The notes under the pieces are model-generated. The model made no database searches and had not been told where the DNA came from. It saw only the letters and a list, made by a program, of their open reading frames with translations. A stretch of 64,000 nucleotides of DNA from Oxalobacteraceae bacterium CAVE-383. GTDB lineage: Bacteria > Pseudomonadota > Gammaproteobacteria > Burkholderiales > Burkholderiaceae_D. Location of the stretch: positions 186,001-250,000 of the forward strand of contig REGP01000003.1 of NCBI GenBank assembly GCA_004134995.1. Reading direction: 5' to 3'. Positions 8,238 to 17,490 of the stretch are shown here, one piece after another (position 1 is the first letter of the stretch; every line of letters starts with the position of its first letter). Both the position numbers and the translations under genes were made by a program.

Positions 8238-9034
8238 GCGGCGCTCTCACTGGCGGTTTGTCGGACGACGCCGATATGGGTATGCAGTTCTTGTACGATG
8301 TCGCCGAATTCCGGGGTATAGGTAAGCCGCAGATCGCGCGGGCGTGGCAAATCGATCTGTTTTTTCGCGATGATCCGGCCCGGACGCCGGCTCATGACGT
8401 AGACGGTATCGGCCAGGAAAGTGGCTTCGCGCAAATCATGCGTGACCAGCACCACGGTAAACGGCGCCGCCTGGTGCAGATCGCGCAGGATGCACCACAA
8501 TTCCTCGCGCGTGAATGCGTCCAGCGCGCCGAAGGGTTCGTCCAGCATCAGCAGTTTCGGTTCATGCACCAGGGCGCGGCAGATCGACGCGCGCTGCTGC
8601 ATGCCGCCCGACAACTCCCACGGAAATTTGTGTTCCCAGCCCTTGAGGCCGACGGTCTCGATCAGCTTCATGGCGCGCGCCACATATTCGCTGCGCCGGG
8701 CGCGGAAACTGGATTTGTAAGGCTCGACGATTTCCAAAGGCAACAAAACGTTATCCAGCGTGGTGCGCCATGGCAGCAGATTGGACGCCTGAAATGCCAT
8801 GCCGGTGATTTTGAGCGGACCGGAGACTTCCCTGCCGTCGACGATCACCACGCCCTCGGATGGCGGTTTGAGGCCCGTGCACAATTTCATGAAAGTCGAC
8901 TTGCCGCAGCCCGAGGGGCCGACGATGGCGACGAATTCGTTTTCCCTGATGGCGATGTTGACGTTTTCAATCGCCGGCGGCAAATTCGCCGCGTATTTCA
9001 GCGATACGTTGTTGAAGTCGATAAATGGTTTCAT
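8234..9034 (-). CDS. ABC transporter ATP-binding protein (nitrate/sulfonate/taurine type)
   Basis: A 266-residue ATPase. Walker A is GPSGCGKS at residues 39-46, the signature is LSGGMQQR, and Walker B is LLMLDEPFGALD followed by the H-loop (VTHD). These motifs are all intact. It closely follows the SsuB/TauB/NrtD pattern. It lies directly behind the molybdenum hydroxylase large-subunit gene and overlaps the permease gene by four bases. Confidence 0.95.
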   Translation of the reverse strand: MKPFIDFNNVSLKYAANLPPAIENVNIAIRENEFVAIVGPSGCGKSTFMKLCTGLKPPSEGVVIVDGREVSGPLKITGMAFQASNLLPWRTTLDNVLLPLEIVEPYKSSFRARRSEYVARAMKLIETVGLKGWEHKFPWELSGGMQQRASICRALVHEPKLLMLDEPFGALDAFTREELWCILRDLHQAAPFTVVLVTHDLREATFLADTVYVMSRRPGRIIAKKQIDLPRPRDLRLTYTPEFGDIVQELHTHIGVVRQTASESAA

Positions 9035-9079
9035 CTTGGATTAAGGCCGTCAGGCAATGGATGCTATTTGTCAGGAAGA

Positions 9080-11512
9080 TCAGCTCAGGACGGCGGCGGG
9101 CTGCGCCGTCGCCTCCGCCGGGCGGCCGGCCTCGATCAGTTCCAGCAGGCGCATCGGCTTTACCGGCAGATCGGCAATACGCACGTTGAACGACGCCAGC
9201 GCGTCTTCAATGGCCGACGCCAGCACGGAGCCGACGCAAACGATGCCGGCCTCGGCCGCGCCCTTGATGCCGAGCGGATTGATCGGCGACGGCGTTTCCA
9301 GCCAGACGATTTCAATGTGCGGCACGTCGGTGGCGGCCGGCAGCAGGTAATCGGCGAAGGTGGTGGTAAGCGGCTGGCCGTCGTCGTCATAGCCCATCCA
9401 TTCGAATAGCGCATTGCCGATGCCGTGCGCCACGCTGCCATGGATCTGGCCTTCGGCGATCTGCGGATTGATCAGTTTTCCGCAGTCCTGTATCGCGATG
9501 TAGCGCAGGATTTTCACCGCGCCGGTGTCGATATCGACCTCCACTTCGCAGACATGGAAGGCGTTGGCATAGGCGAGCGCGTCGATGCGGAACATATTGG
9601 TGGCTTCCAGCCCGACAGTGACCCCGGGCGGGAATGAATAGCCGGGCATGCCGCGCAACTGGGCCGCGATCCTCCCAAGCGGCACGCTGCGAGCCGCGCC
9701 GCCGCCCCCGGCGTTTCCGCTTGTCTCCTCCTTGAGGCAAACCAGGCCGTCCCGTACGTGCAAGGCCTGCTCCGCCACGCCGAGCATGTGCGACGCCACG
9801 GTGATTGCCTTTTGCCGGACTTCGCGCGCCGCCAGCAAGGTCGAGGTGCCGGCGGTAATCGCCTGGCGGCTGGCGAAGCCGCCCAGGCCGTAGGGGATGT
9901 GGCTGGTATCGCCGGCGATCACATCCACCATATTCATCGATACGCCCAGTTCGTCGGCGCAGATCTGCGCCAGCGAAGTCTTGATGCCTTGCCCCATCTC
10001 CAGAGCGCCTGTGAATACTTCGACCCGGCCGTTGGTCGCCACCCGCACCCTGGCCGATTCGAACGGGCCGCGGCCGGTACCCTTCACCGCCTGCGCGATC
10101 CCCATGCCGATGTAGCGTCCTTCATGGCGCGCAGCGCTCTGGCGGACGGGAAAATCAGCGTAGGCCGCTTCCGCGAGGCCGCGTTCCTGCGTCAGCAGAT
10201 AGTCGCCGCTGTCATATACGATCGCGGTGCCGGCGCGGTTTTTCAGCGGCGTGTCGTAGGGCATGGCGGCGGCGCTGATCAGATTGCGGCGGCGGATTTC
10301 GGCGCGGTCCAGTTTCAGCTCGCGCGCGGCGCAGTCCATCAGGCGTTCCATCGCGAAATTACCTTGCGGATAGCCGGCCCCGCGTACCGGAATCACGGGG
10401 ACCTTATTGGTTTGCGCCAGAATGATTTCCAGGTTGTAGGCCGGCACAATATAGGGGCCCATCAATGAGGTGGCGGCGTTATACGGCACGTTGTAGCTGT
10501 GAGGCGCGTACGCGCCCTGATCGTGCACCAGGCGGCCCCGTATGCCAAGAATGTGCGCATCGGCATCGAACGCAATTTCCAGCGACCAGAATTGATCGCG
10601 CTCCTGAATCGCAGCCAGGAAATGCTCGCGCCGGTCTTCTATCCATTTTACCGGCCGGCCCAATTGCGCGGCCGCTGCCGGGACCGCGATTTCTTCCGGA
10701 TAAACCAGGTATTTGGCGCCGAACGCGCCGCCGACATCGGGCGCGATCACGCGGACCCGGCTCTCGTCCATGCCGAGCATCTGCGCCACGGTATGCGCAA
10801 GTTCGTGTGACATCTGGGTCGACGACCATACCGTCATCTCGCCTGTGGCAGGCTCCGCCCTCGCCACGACGCCGCGCCCCTCCATCGAGCTGGCAACGCC
10901 GCGATGGGTGCTCAACTCCTGCCGGAAGACATGCGCCGCGCCGGCGAATACCGGATCGCAATCGCCATAGCCGATCTTTAGCGGCTTATACGTATTGGTG
11001 CCGGTTTCCAGCCGCGAGGGCGGCGCATCCTGCTGCAGGACTTCACGCGCATCGACCACCGCCGGCAGCGGATCGTAATCGACCAGTATCGCGTCGACCG
11101 CGTCCTCGGCGATATGGCGCGAGACCGCCACGACCATCGCAATCGCTTCGCCTACATGCACTGCCTCCTCGGGCGTGAGGACATAAGGCATCACATGGTC
11201 GGGCAACTGGCCTTCGGGAAAGCCGATCGGCAGCCGCAGCGAAGTCAGCAGCGCGCGCATGTCCGCCGCCGTGTAGACCGCCACGACGCCTTCCATCGCC
11301 AAGGCGGCCGAGGTGTCCACGCCGAGGATGCGCGCATGGGCATAAGCACTGCGCACGAAGGCGGCATGCAGCATATCCGGCAATCGCACGTCATCGATAT
11401 AGCAGCCCTTGCCGGTCAGCAGGCGCGGATCCTCTTGGCGCCGTACCCGCGATTCGAAATATTTCGGCGCCGCCTCGCCGATGCCGGCCTTCGTGCCCGT
11501 GTGCATACTCAT
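9080..11512 (-). CDS. Molybdenum hydroxylase large subunit (xanthine dehydrogenase family)
   Basis: An 810-residue molybdopterin-cytosine-dinucleotide-binding catalytic subunit. Family marks include DPRLLTGKGCYIDD near the N-terminus, the DVGGAFGAK cofactor loop and the base glutamate in KGAAEAGI near the C-terminus. The active-site loop reads PVRGAGYPQG, which resembles the AYRGAGR form of non-CO enzymes and lacks the AYxCSFR loop with the Cu-binding Cys, so this is not a form I CO dehydrogenase. It should hydroxylate a carbon next to nitrogen in a heterocycle or an aldehyde. The start overlaps the 2Fe-2S gene by four bases. Substrate unknown. Confidence 0.93.
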   Translation of the reverse strand: MSMHTGTKAGIGEAAPKYFESRVRRQEDPRLLTGKGCYIDDVRLPDMLHAAFVRSAYAHARILGVDTSAALAMEGVVAVYTAADMRALLTSLRLPIGFPEGQLPDHVMPYVLTPEEAVHVGEAIAMVVAVSRHIAEDAVDAILVDYDPLPAVVDAREVLQQDAPPSRLETGTNTYKPLKIGYGDCDPVFAGAAHVFRQELSTHRGVASSMEGRGVVARAEPATGEMTVWSSTQMSHELAHTVAQMLGMDESRVRVIAPDVGGAFGAKYLVYPEEIAVPAAAAQLGRPVKWIEDRREHFLAAIQERDQFWSLEIAFDADAHILGIRGRLVHDQGAYAPHSYNVPYNAATSLMGPYIVPAYNLEIILAQTNKVPVIPVRGAGYPQGNFAMERLMDCAARELKLDRAEIRRRNLISAAAMPYDTPLKNRAGTAIVYDSGDYLLTQERGLAEAAYADFPVRQSAARHEGRYIGMGIAQAVKGTGRGPFESARVRVATNGRVEVFTGALEMGQGIKTSLAQICADELGVSMNMVDVIAGDTSHIPYGLGGFASRQAITAGTSTLLAAREVRQKAITVASHMLGVAEQALHVRDGLVCLKEETSGNAGGGGAARSVPLGRIAAQLRGMPGYSFPPGVTVGLEATNMFRIDALAYANAFHVCEVEVDIDTGAVKILRYIAIQDCGKLINPQIAEGQIHGSVAHGIGNALFEWMGYDDDGQPLTTTFADYLLPAATDVPHIEIVWLETPSPINPLGIKGAAEAGIVCVGSVLASAIEDALASFNVRIADLPVKPMRLLELIEAGRPAEATAQPAAVLS

Positions 11513-12000
11513 AGCGTGGCCGCTCCCGGTGTGCGCATATGCGCGGCCGCTTCAAGCGCGGCGGCGACGATGTTCTGATAGCCGGTGCAGCGGCACAGAT
11601 TGCCCGACAGCGCGGTGCGTATCGCGGCTTCGTCCGGCGCGGGGTCTTCTCGCAACAGTTCCTCCAGCGTCATCAGGATTCCCGGGGTGCAGAAGCCGCA
11701 TTGCAGGCCGTGGCGATTCCAGAACGCTTCTTGCAGCGGGTGCAGTTCGCCGTCCCGCGCCAGGCTTTCGACGGTGCATACCTGACGGCCGTCGGCCTGG
11801 GCCGCCAGCATCAGGCAAGAACGCGCGCTGCGGCCGTCCACCAGGACGGTGCATGCGCCGCATACGCCATGTTCGCAGCCGAGATGCGTGCCTGTCAGAT
11901 GGCGCTGGTGGCGCAGATAATCGGCAAGGGATATCCGGTCTTCCACCGAATCGGCGATTTGTTCGCCGTTGATGTGGAGCTGGATGGAAGTGGTGTTCAT
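11509..12000 (-). CDS. Molybdenum hydroxylase 2Fe-2S subunit
   Basis: A 163-residue electron-transfer subunit with two iron-sulphur domains. The plant-ferredoxin-type cluster ligands lie in [16 protein letters not shown] plus a later Cys, and the second cluster uses QCGFCTPG and [11 protein letters not shown]. All eight cysteines are present. A much longer open frame extends upstream, but it overlaps the FAD-subunit gene; the ATG chosen gives a normal N-terminus and a four-base overlap with the previous gene. It passes electrons from the molybdenum centre to the FAD subunit. Confidence 0.95.
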   Translation of the reverse strand: MNTTSIQLHINGEQIADSVEDRISLADYLRHQRHLTGTHLGCEHGVCGACTVLVDGRSARSCLMLAAQADGRQVCTVESLARDGELHPLQEAFWNRHGLQCGFCTPGILMTLEELLREDPAPDEAAIRTALSGNLCRCTGYQNIVAAALEAAAHMRTPGAATL

Positions 12001-12869
12001 GATTGCTGTTCCTTCGCTTCTGAGATGGCGCTTTCGAACGCTCTGCGGATGACCACCGCGCCAATGCGGTTGCGGTACCAGGACGAGATGAATGGATCGT
12101 CCATTGCCTTCACGGCGGCGGCGGCATCGACCGCTTGCTGGACCGCGGCGGCATCGGGCGCGCGGCCCACCAGGATTTGCTCGGCCTCGCGCAGCCTTGA
12201 CGGCGTTGCCGCGGCGCCTGCCAGGGTGAGCGAAAGCCGGGCAATTTTGCCCGCGCCGTCCAGGCAGACAAGCGCGGCGCCGGCGGCGATGGCGAAGTCG
12301 CCATGGCGGCGCGAGAATTCCGAAAAGCCGGCGCCGTGCTTTTGCGGCCAGGTGTCGAAGCGGATGGCGGTCAGCATTTCGCCGGCCGCGATATCGGGCG
12401 TCATCATGCCGAGCGGGAAATCGCGCATCGCGATCCGGCGTGCGCCGCGCACGCTTTGCACCGTCAGCGTGGCGTCGTAGGCCATCGCCGCCGCCGGAAT
12501 CTCCGCCGATGGATCCAGATGGCAAAGACTGCCGCCGATGGTGCCCCAGTTGCGTGTCTGCTGATGGCCGACGTGGTCGATCGCGCGCGCCAGCAGCGGA
12601 AGGCGGGCACGCACCAGCGGCGATTTTTCAAGCTGGCGTTGCCGGGCCATGGCGCCGATCTCCAGCGCGTCCGTTTCCTCATGAATATGCGCCAGTTCGG
12701 GAATGCGCGCGATATCGATCAGGTCGTCGGGGCTGGCCAGGCGCAGGTTCAGCATGGCCATCAGCGATTGGCCGCCGGCCAGAACGCGGGCGTTCGGCCG
12801 CTCATCGAGCAGCGCCAGCGCGTCGGCCAGCCGGGTCGGGCGGTGATAAATAAATGGCGATGGTTTCAT
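11997..12869 (-). CDS. Molybdenum hydroxylase FAD-binding subunit
   Basis: A 290-residue subunit of the CoxM type. FAD-binding motifs are ARVLAGGQSLMAMLNLRL near residue 30 and TIGGSLCHLDPSAEIPA near residue 110, both typical of the PCMH-type fold in this family. It is the first of the three hydroxylase genes in transcription order (medium, small, large), the usual CoxMSL order. It begins three bases after the stop of the dihydroxyphthalate-decarboxylase-like gene. Confidence 0.94.
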   Translation of the reverse strand: MKPSPFIYHRPTRLADALALLDERPNARVLAGGQSLMAMLNLRLASPDDLIDIARIPELAHIHEETDALEIGAMARQRQLEKSPLVRARLPLLARAIDHVGHQQTRNWGTIGGSLCHLDPSAEIPAAAMAYDATLTVQSVRGARRIAMRDFPLGMMTPDIAAGEMLTAIRFDTWPQKHGAGFSEFSRRHGDFAIAAGAALVCLDGAGKIARLSLTLAGAAATPSRLREAEQILVGRAPDAAAVQQAVDAAAAVKAMDDPFISSWYRNRIGAVVIRRAFESAISEAKEQQS

Positions 12870-12872
12870 GGC

Positions 12873-13865
12873 TCAGATTTTCGATAGTTCCAGCACGGAG
12901 GGCGCGAACAGTTCCTCGACCGCCAGGCGGCGTTTGGAAAGGTGCTGTTCGAACGAGTAGCGCGCCAGCGTGTCGAGCGCATGGTAGTTTTCGGCCACGC
13001 CGTAGCTCCAGTAATCCTTGCCCATCAAGGCCACCGTCGCTTCGTATTCGGCGACGCTCCAGGGCAGCGTGGTCCACAACTGGCCGATATCCTTGACTTG
13101 TTCCATGGCAATCCGCTTGGCTTCCACAAAGGCCTTGTAGACGCTGACCGGCAGCCACGGATGCTGCTCGCACAGCGATTTCCGGATGCCGATCATGTGC
13201 ATCATGGGAAAAATGCCGGTGCGCTTGAAATAGTCCGCTTCCACCTCGCGGAAATTGGGAAACAGCCGCGCCACGTTCGGCGCGCCGTTGGCGACGCAGG
13301 ACGGTGCGCGGGCGCTGAATACGGCATCGATCCGCCCCGACGCCAGCATGGTCGACAGGCTTTGGTCGTCGGGGATCTGCTCGATCTCGATATTGGCCGG
13401 CAACCGGATCGGCGAGCGTTCGTTGCGCCCGGGCTGTTCGGTGCCGCCGCGGCGCCAGCGGATGGACTCCGGATCGACGCCGAATTCGTCCTGCAGGATG
13501 CCGCGGATCCATACATTGGCCGTGATCTGGTATTCCGGCACGCCGATGATTTTTCCGCTGAGATCGGCCGGCGTCTGGATACCGCGGTCGGTACGGACAT
13601 AAATGCCGGAATGCCGGAATACGCGCGATACGAAGGCCGGGATGGCGACGTACGGATTTTCGCCGCGCGCAGTGGTCATGGCATGGCTGCTCAGGGAAAT
13701 TTCGGTAATATCGAAATCCTGGTCGCGAAAAGCGCGATGGAAAGCCTCTTCCGGCTCGATGATGAGCGTATTGACGTCGCAGCCTTCGATCCGGACGCGG
13801 CCGTCGATCAGCGCCTTGGTGCGATCGTAATCGCAGATTGCCATGCTCAGTGTCAGTTTAGACAA
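12873..13865 (-). CDS. 4,5-dihydroxyphthalate decarboxylase-like protein (periplasmic-binding-protein fold)
   Basis: A 330-residue protein of the Pht5-like group, related to NMT1/PhnD binding-protein folds but without a signal peptide. I chose the TTG at 13863-13865, which gives the family N-terminus (SKLTLSMAICDYDRTKALIDG) and has AGGAG six bases upstream; the longer ATG frame would run into the formamidase gene. Typical segments are YVAIPAFVSRVFRHSGIYV and MMHMIGIRKSLCEQHPWLP. Characterised relatives decarboxylate aromatic acids, but many members sit in operons for heterocycle catabolism with unknown roles. It could be a decarboxylase or a substrate-binding helper. Confidence 0.8.
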   Translation of the reverse strand: MSKLTLSMAICDYDRTKALIDGRVRIEGCDVNTLIIEPEEAFHRAFRDQDFDITEISLSSHAMTTARGENPYVAIPAFVSRVFRHSGIYVRTDRGIQTPADLSGKIIGVPEYQITANVWIRGILQDEFGVDPESIRWRRGGTEQPGRNERSPIRLPANIEIEQIPDDQSLSTMLASGRIDAVFSARAPSCVANGAPNVARLFPNFREVEADYFKRTGIFPMMHMIGIRKSLCEQHPWLPVSVYKAFVEAKRIAMEQVKDIGQLWTTLPWSVAEYEATVALMGKDYWSYGVAENYHALDTLARYSFEQHLSKRRLAVEELFAPSVLELSKI

Positions 13866-14838
13866 GGACTTCTCCTGTTGATGTGGATCCGGTGCCGGCG
13901 GCGGTATCAAGCAACGCACGTGGAAACATGGCATGTATGCCCTTGTTGCCATCGACAATCTGGGTGACATGCAAGTCGCAGGCCAGGCTGCAACTGACGT
14001 AGGCGTCAATCGGCGACCAGCCCTTCATTTCCACCAGCCAGGCGATCATTTCGCGCAGGGCTTGCTTGGCGGCGTCGTCCAGATCGGGATCCAGTCCCAT
14101 GGCAATGTAGTGATGGGGCGTAATCGCCCTTGGGAATTTGAGGCCGGCGGCCTTGTGCAGAATGAGCTGGAAGGTGCCTGTCAGCGCCGTTTCCAGGGCG
14201 GTCAGCGACACCTCGCCGTCACCCTGCGCCGCATGGCCGTCGCCGGCCGAGAACAAGGCGCCCGGCACTTGGACCGGCAGCAGCAGGGTACTGCCGGCGA
14301 CCAGTTCCTTATTGTCCAGATTGCCGCCGTATTCGCGCGGTTCGATGGAAGATACCGTGCCGTACTCGGGCTTGGGCGCGACGCCCATGATGCCGAAGAA
14401 CGGCGCCAGCGGCACGCTCAGGCCCCAGGGCAGATGCGCCACGCGGCGCGCGGTATCGATCGGGATATTCAATATCTGGAGCGTGCGGAAATCTTCCTGC
14501 AGCCCGCCGCGCACCGGCCGCACCGCGTTGTAGCCCCAATCCTGGCGAAATTCGATGGCCTCGATGCGCACCTCCAGGGTGTCGCCCGGTTCCGCGCCTT
14601 CAACCCAGATTGGACCGGTGATGATGTGGGGACCCATATGCGGCTTGCACGCCGCCAGCACCGCCTGATGATCCGGCAGCAGATTGGCGGCGGCGGCGGA
14701 TTCCTCCAGCGATCCGCTCAGGGTATCGATGGTAACGCGGTCGCCGGAGCATACGCGCAGGACCGGCCGCAACGCTGCGTCGAAATGGCCCCAGTGTATC
14801 GTCTCGGGGGTGGCGCGCAGTGTGTGATGAAAGCTCAT
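13858..14838 (-). CDS. Acetamidase/formamidase family protein
   Basis: A 326-residue hydrolase of the FmdA/AmdA family. Visible family segments are HWGHFDAALRPVL near the N-terminus, GPIWVEGAEPGDTLEVRIEAI, the GDGHAAQGDGEVSLTALE metal-site loop and LACDLHVTQIVDGNKG near the end. These zinc enzymes release ammonia from formamide or other short amides. In this operon it probably removes an amide product generated after ring opening. Its 3' end overlaps the next gene by eight bases. Confidence 0.9.
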   Translation of the reverse strand: MSFHHTLRATPETIHWGHFDAALRPVLRVCSGDRVTIDTLSGSLEESAAAANLLPDHQAVLAACKPHMGPHIITGPIWVEGAEPGDTLEVRIEAIEFRQDWGYNAVRPVRGGLQEDFRTLQILNIPIDTARRVAHLPWGLSVPLAPFFGIMGVAPKPEYGTVSSIEPREYGGNLDNKELVAGSTLLLPVQVPGALFSAGDGHAAQGDGEVSLTALETALTGTFQLILHKAAGLKFPRAITPHHYIAMGLDPDLDDAAKQALREMIAWLVEMKGWSPIDAYVSCSLACDLHVTQIVDGNKGIHAMFPRALLDTAAGTGSTSTGEVLV

Positions 14839-14868
14839 TGCATCCTTCTGTCTCGATCATTGCCCGGC

Positions 14869-15960
14869 TTATTTTGAAAATACCTGGCGTTCGGCCTTGG
14901 GGGGCAGGAAGCCGGCATTGAACATGGCGGCGGGATCGGGGGTCTGTTTCAGGTCGAACGCGGCGGCAACCTGCTTGACCATCTCGGCCACACGGGACTG
15001 GTCGACCGCGCCCATGCCGTTCAGGCGTACGTTCGGCGTGCCGATGGCGGAGGAAATGGCCAGTTTCAAGCGGCGGTTCTCGACCGCGTCGTCAATCAGC
15101 GGATCGCGGTTGTGCACATACTTGATGGCGCCGTCCGGATCGGCAAGCACTTCGCGCGCGCCGCGCGTGAAGGCCCGCAGGAAAGCGGCAACGGCTTTCG
15201 GATTGGATGCGATGAAGGACTGGTTGGCAACGATCGCATTGCCATACATTTTGACGCCGTAGTCGACGAACTGCATCGAGGAAATGTCTTCATCCTTGAC
15301 GCCGCGCGCGTACAGATTCATCAGGCTGGTGAAGTAAAAGCCGGTTACGGCATCGACGTCGCCGCGCACCAGCATGGCTTCGCGCAGCGTCGGATCCATA
15401 CTTTTCCAGGTCAGCCTGGAAGCATCGATATTGTTGGCTTTGGTAAACAGCGAAAACAGCTTCCGGGTCGGATCGAAGACCGGTGAGCCGAGGGTTTTTC
15501 CGACCAGGTCGGACGGCTTGTCGATATGCGATTTCTTCAGCGAAAATATCGCCAGCGGCGCTTGTTCGTAGACCATGTAGACCGCCTGCATGCGGTTGGT
15601 CCCCGCGGCCGGGTTGTTGGCGATGAATTCGATCATGGCGCCGAGATCGGCGAAACCCATGTCATAAGCGCCTGACGCCACCCGGTTGACCGTGGTACTG
15701 GAACCGGTGCCGGCGTCGATCGAGACGTCCAGTCCTTCCTGCGCGAAATAACCCTTCTCCAGCGGCAGCAAAAAGAAAGCGGAAGGGCCTTCGAAACGCC
15801 AGTCCAACGCAAATTTGATTTTGACCGGCGGCGCTTTCGCGGGTCCGGCCTGCGCTATCGCGGCGCCGGCCGATAGCGACAAGCCCAGGGCCGCCGCGGC
15901 GATGGCGAGGGCACGCACGATTGCGCGCCGGCTTGTCCATTCTTGTGTTTGCTTCTTCAT
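14869..15960 (-). CDS. ABC transporter substrate-binding protein (NMT1/SsuA type)
   Basis: A 363-residue periplasmic binding protein. The true start is the ATG at 15958-15960, giving a signal peptide (KKQTQEWTSRRAIVRALAIA followed by an Ala-rich hydrophobic core) with a twin-arginine-like RR. The mature part begins KIKFALDWRFEGPSAFFLLP, the standard opening of NMT1/THI5-like proteins, and has the VASGAYDMGFADLGAMIEF segment. The open frame continues far upstream inside the amidohydrolase gene, but that is a shadow. It overlaps the amidohydrolase stop by four bases and should feed the permease and ATPase encoded further along the operon. Confidence 0.92.
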   Translation of the reverse strand: MKKQTQEWTSRRAIVRALAIAAAALGLSLSAGAAIAQAGPAKAPPVKIKFALDWRFEGPSAFFLLPLEKGYFAQEGLDVSIDAGTGSSTTVNRVASGAYDMGFADLGAMIEFIANNPAAGTNRMQAVYMVYEQAPLAIFSLKKSHIDKPSDLVGKTLGSPVFDPTRKLFSLFTKANNIDASRLTWKSMDPTLREAMLVRGDVDAVTGFYFTSLMNLYARGVKDEDISSMQFVDYGVKMYGNAIVANQSFIASNPKAVAAFLRAFTRGAREVLADPDGAIKYVHNRDPLIDDAVENRRLKLAISSAIGTPNVRLNGMGAVDQSRVAEMVKQVAAAFDLKQTPDPAAMFNAGFLPPKAERQVFSK

Positions 15961-17249
15961 AGCGAAAACTCCCTGGTATGGATCGACGTGGATGAATTGG
16001 GAACGGGTGTGGGCAGAATGCTGGCGACGGCATCGAAGCGCTCGCCGGCGCGCAGGCAGAACAGCGGGCGCAGCATGCGCTCGGCGCCAAGCTCGGTGCC
16101 CTCGTTGTCCCGCAGGGTCCATTTGCCGCGTTCGTCGGCCAGCACGGTGATGTCGGCCACGGCGCCCTGGTGCAGCGTGCCGATCTCGTTTTGCTGGCCG
16201 ATCATGGCTGCGGCATGGGAGGTGACCATCGGCACTACCTGCTCCAGCGTCAAGCCGAGCGCAAGCATGCTGGTCATCGCCGATACCAGGCTGAAGCGCG
16301 TTTGGCCCAGGAACATGTGATCCTCGTCGGGATGCTGCTCCGGCGTGCCGGCCGGCGCCGGCACCTTGGTGTTGTAGCCGTGCATATCGGCGCCCAGCGT
16401 ATGGGGCACGATACCGGCATCCAATACGGTCCGCGCCATGTTGAAACTGAAATGCGAGCCATAGCCCACATCGATCTTCAGGCCGCGATCGATCGCTACG
16501 CGCACCAGAGGATGCACGCGCCCACTCGTTTCGACGAAGCCGCCCGGATGGCGGCTGAACGGATGCGAGAGGACGTCGCCCGGCTTGAGGATGTCGACTA
16601 CTTGCGACAGGATGGTGTCCGGATCGACCGCCAATCCGCCTTGGGACGGCGCCGGCCAAAGGCGGCCGAAATGGATGTACACCGGCAGATTGACCGCCTT
16701 GCCGATTTCAGCCGCGGCGCGCATCGCCGCCACGCCCCAGCGCGCAAATCCGCCCAGTTCGGCGTGCGCCTTGATGCCCCTGACCAGATCGGGATTGGCC
16801 TTGGCGGCGCGCACTGTCGCATCGATGTTGATGCATTCGGGGCTGTATAACTCCGGGTAGTAATGGCCTTCCAGGCCGCCGACCAGATAGGCCGACAGGT
16901 AGGCATAGACACGGGTTTTGGCCGGTTCGGCCACGAATTTCCGGAAGCCGGGCAGCGTCATGCAGCTTGGGCCGCCCTGGTCGACCAGCGTCGTCACGCC
17001 GGAATGCACGCCGCAGGTATCGGCATTCAGGCCGAAGCGGCCGGTCACATGTTCGTATACGTGGGCATGGGTATCGATCAGGCCGGGCAATACCAGCCGG
17101 CCGCGGCAATCGATTATTTCCGCGCGGTCGTCGGACAGGGCGGAGCCGATGGCGGCAATACGTCCATCGCTGACCAGGATGTCGCAGAGCTGGTCCAGGC
17201 CCTTGGCCGGATCGATGACCCGGCCGTCTTTCAGAATGATGCTCTTCAT
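15957..17249 (-). CDS. Dihydroorotase-like amidohydrolase, first gene of the catabolic operon
   Basis: A 430-residue metal-dependent amidohydrolase. The N-terminal beta-sandwich part (ILKDGRVIDPAKGLDQLCDILVSDGRIAAIG) leads to the metal motif LPGLIDTHAHVYEH, and later candidate ligands are the Lys in GIKAHAELGG, His in PVYIHFGRL, LSHPFSRH and an Asp in LGADMHGY. This is the pattern of the amidohydrolase/deacetylase branch related to dihydroorotase and hydantoinase. The ATG at 17247-17249 was chosen because the longer frame would cross the operator region. As operon leader beside a control region it probably performs an early ring-opening or amide-hydrolysis step. Confidence 0.9.
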   Translation of the reverse strand: MKSIILKDGRVIDPAKGLDQLCDILVSDGRIAAIGSALSDDRAEIIDCRGRLVLPGLIDTHAHVYEHVTGRFGLNADTCGVHSGVTTLVDQGGPSCMTLPGFRKFVAEPAKTRVYAYLSAYLVGGLEGHYYPELYSPECINIDATVRAAKANPDLVRGIKAHAELGGFARWGVAAMRAAAEIGKAVNLPVYIHFGRLWPAPSQGGLAVDPDTILSQVVDILKPGDVLSHPFSRHPGGFVETSGRVHPLVRVAIDRGLKIDVGYGSHFSFNMARTVLDAGIVPHTLGADMHGYNTKVPAPAGTPEQHPDEDHMFLGQTRFSLVSAMTSMLALGLTLEQVVPMVTSHAAAMIGQQNEIGTLHQGAVADITVLADERGKWTLRDNEGTELGAERMLRPLFCLRAGERFDAVASILPTPVPNSSTSIHTREFSL

Positions 17250-17312
17250 GTTTTTCTGCTCGTTCGATATGTACATGAAGCGGCATACGCAAAAGCCATG
17301 CCTGACCGTTTT

Positions 17313-17328
17313 AGGTGGTATGCCACCT
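17313..17328. promoter_or_regulatory. Operator-like palindrome 1 (AGGTGGTATGCCACCT)
   Basis: A 16-bp site with perfect 6-bp arms (AGGTGG and CCACCT), 64 bases upstream of the amidohydrolase start. Two close variants follow on the other side of the intergenic region. The arrangement suggests a dimeric regulator, most simply the MarR protein encoded at 17623, controlling the operon. Confidence 0.65.
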
Positions 17329-17426
17329 ATTAACAACAAGAAATCGTCCGTATTACGCACCAATAAACGGCGCAGCGCGCCAATTAAGAACATTTCGTTC
17401 CCGTTTGCGCACTGGATTATCGCAAA

Positions 17427-17442
17427 AGGAGGTGTACCACAT
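17427..17442. promoter_or_regulatory. Operator-like palindrome 2 (AGGAGGTGTACCACAT)
   Basis: The second copy of the operator pattern AGGnGGTryACCnCCT, with a degenerate right arm. It contains a Shine-Dalgarno-like AGGAGG, but no start codon follows at the right distance, so a translational role is unlikely. Confidence 0.55.
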
Positions 17443-17490
17443 TTATTTGAAAAAATCGCATCGAATTACTGAAGTATCTGCTTTAGAATA

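Noticed and set aside
5511..8321. A 936-codon plus-strand open frame
   Set aside because: It is antisense to the DUF1116, CoxG and permease genes, lacks any recognisable motif, is Pro/Arg/Ser-rich as expected of GC-rich shadow frames, and the minus-strand proteins have clear family features.
9080..12869. Aerobic carbon monoxide dehydrogenase
   Set aside because: The large subunit lacks the AYxCSFR loop with the copper-binding Cys that true CO dehydrogenases need.
15961..16659. Upstream extension of the binding protein frame
   Set aside because: It lies inside the amidohydrolase gene in another frame and has no signal peptide; the ATG at 15960 gives a proper signal sequence.
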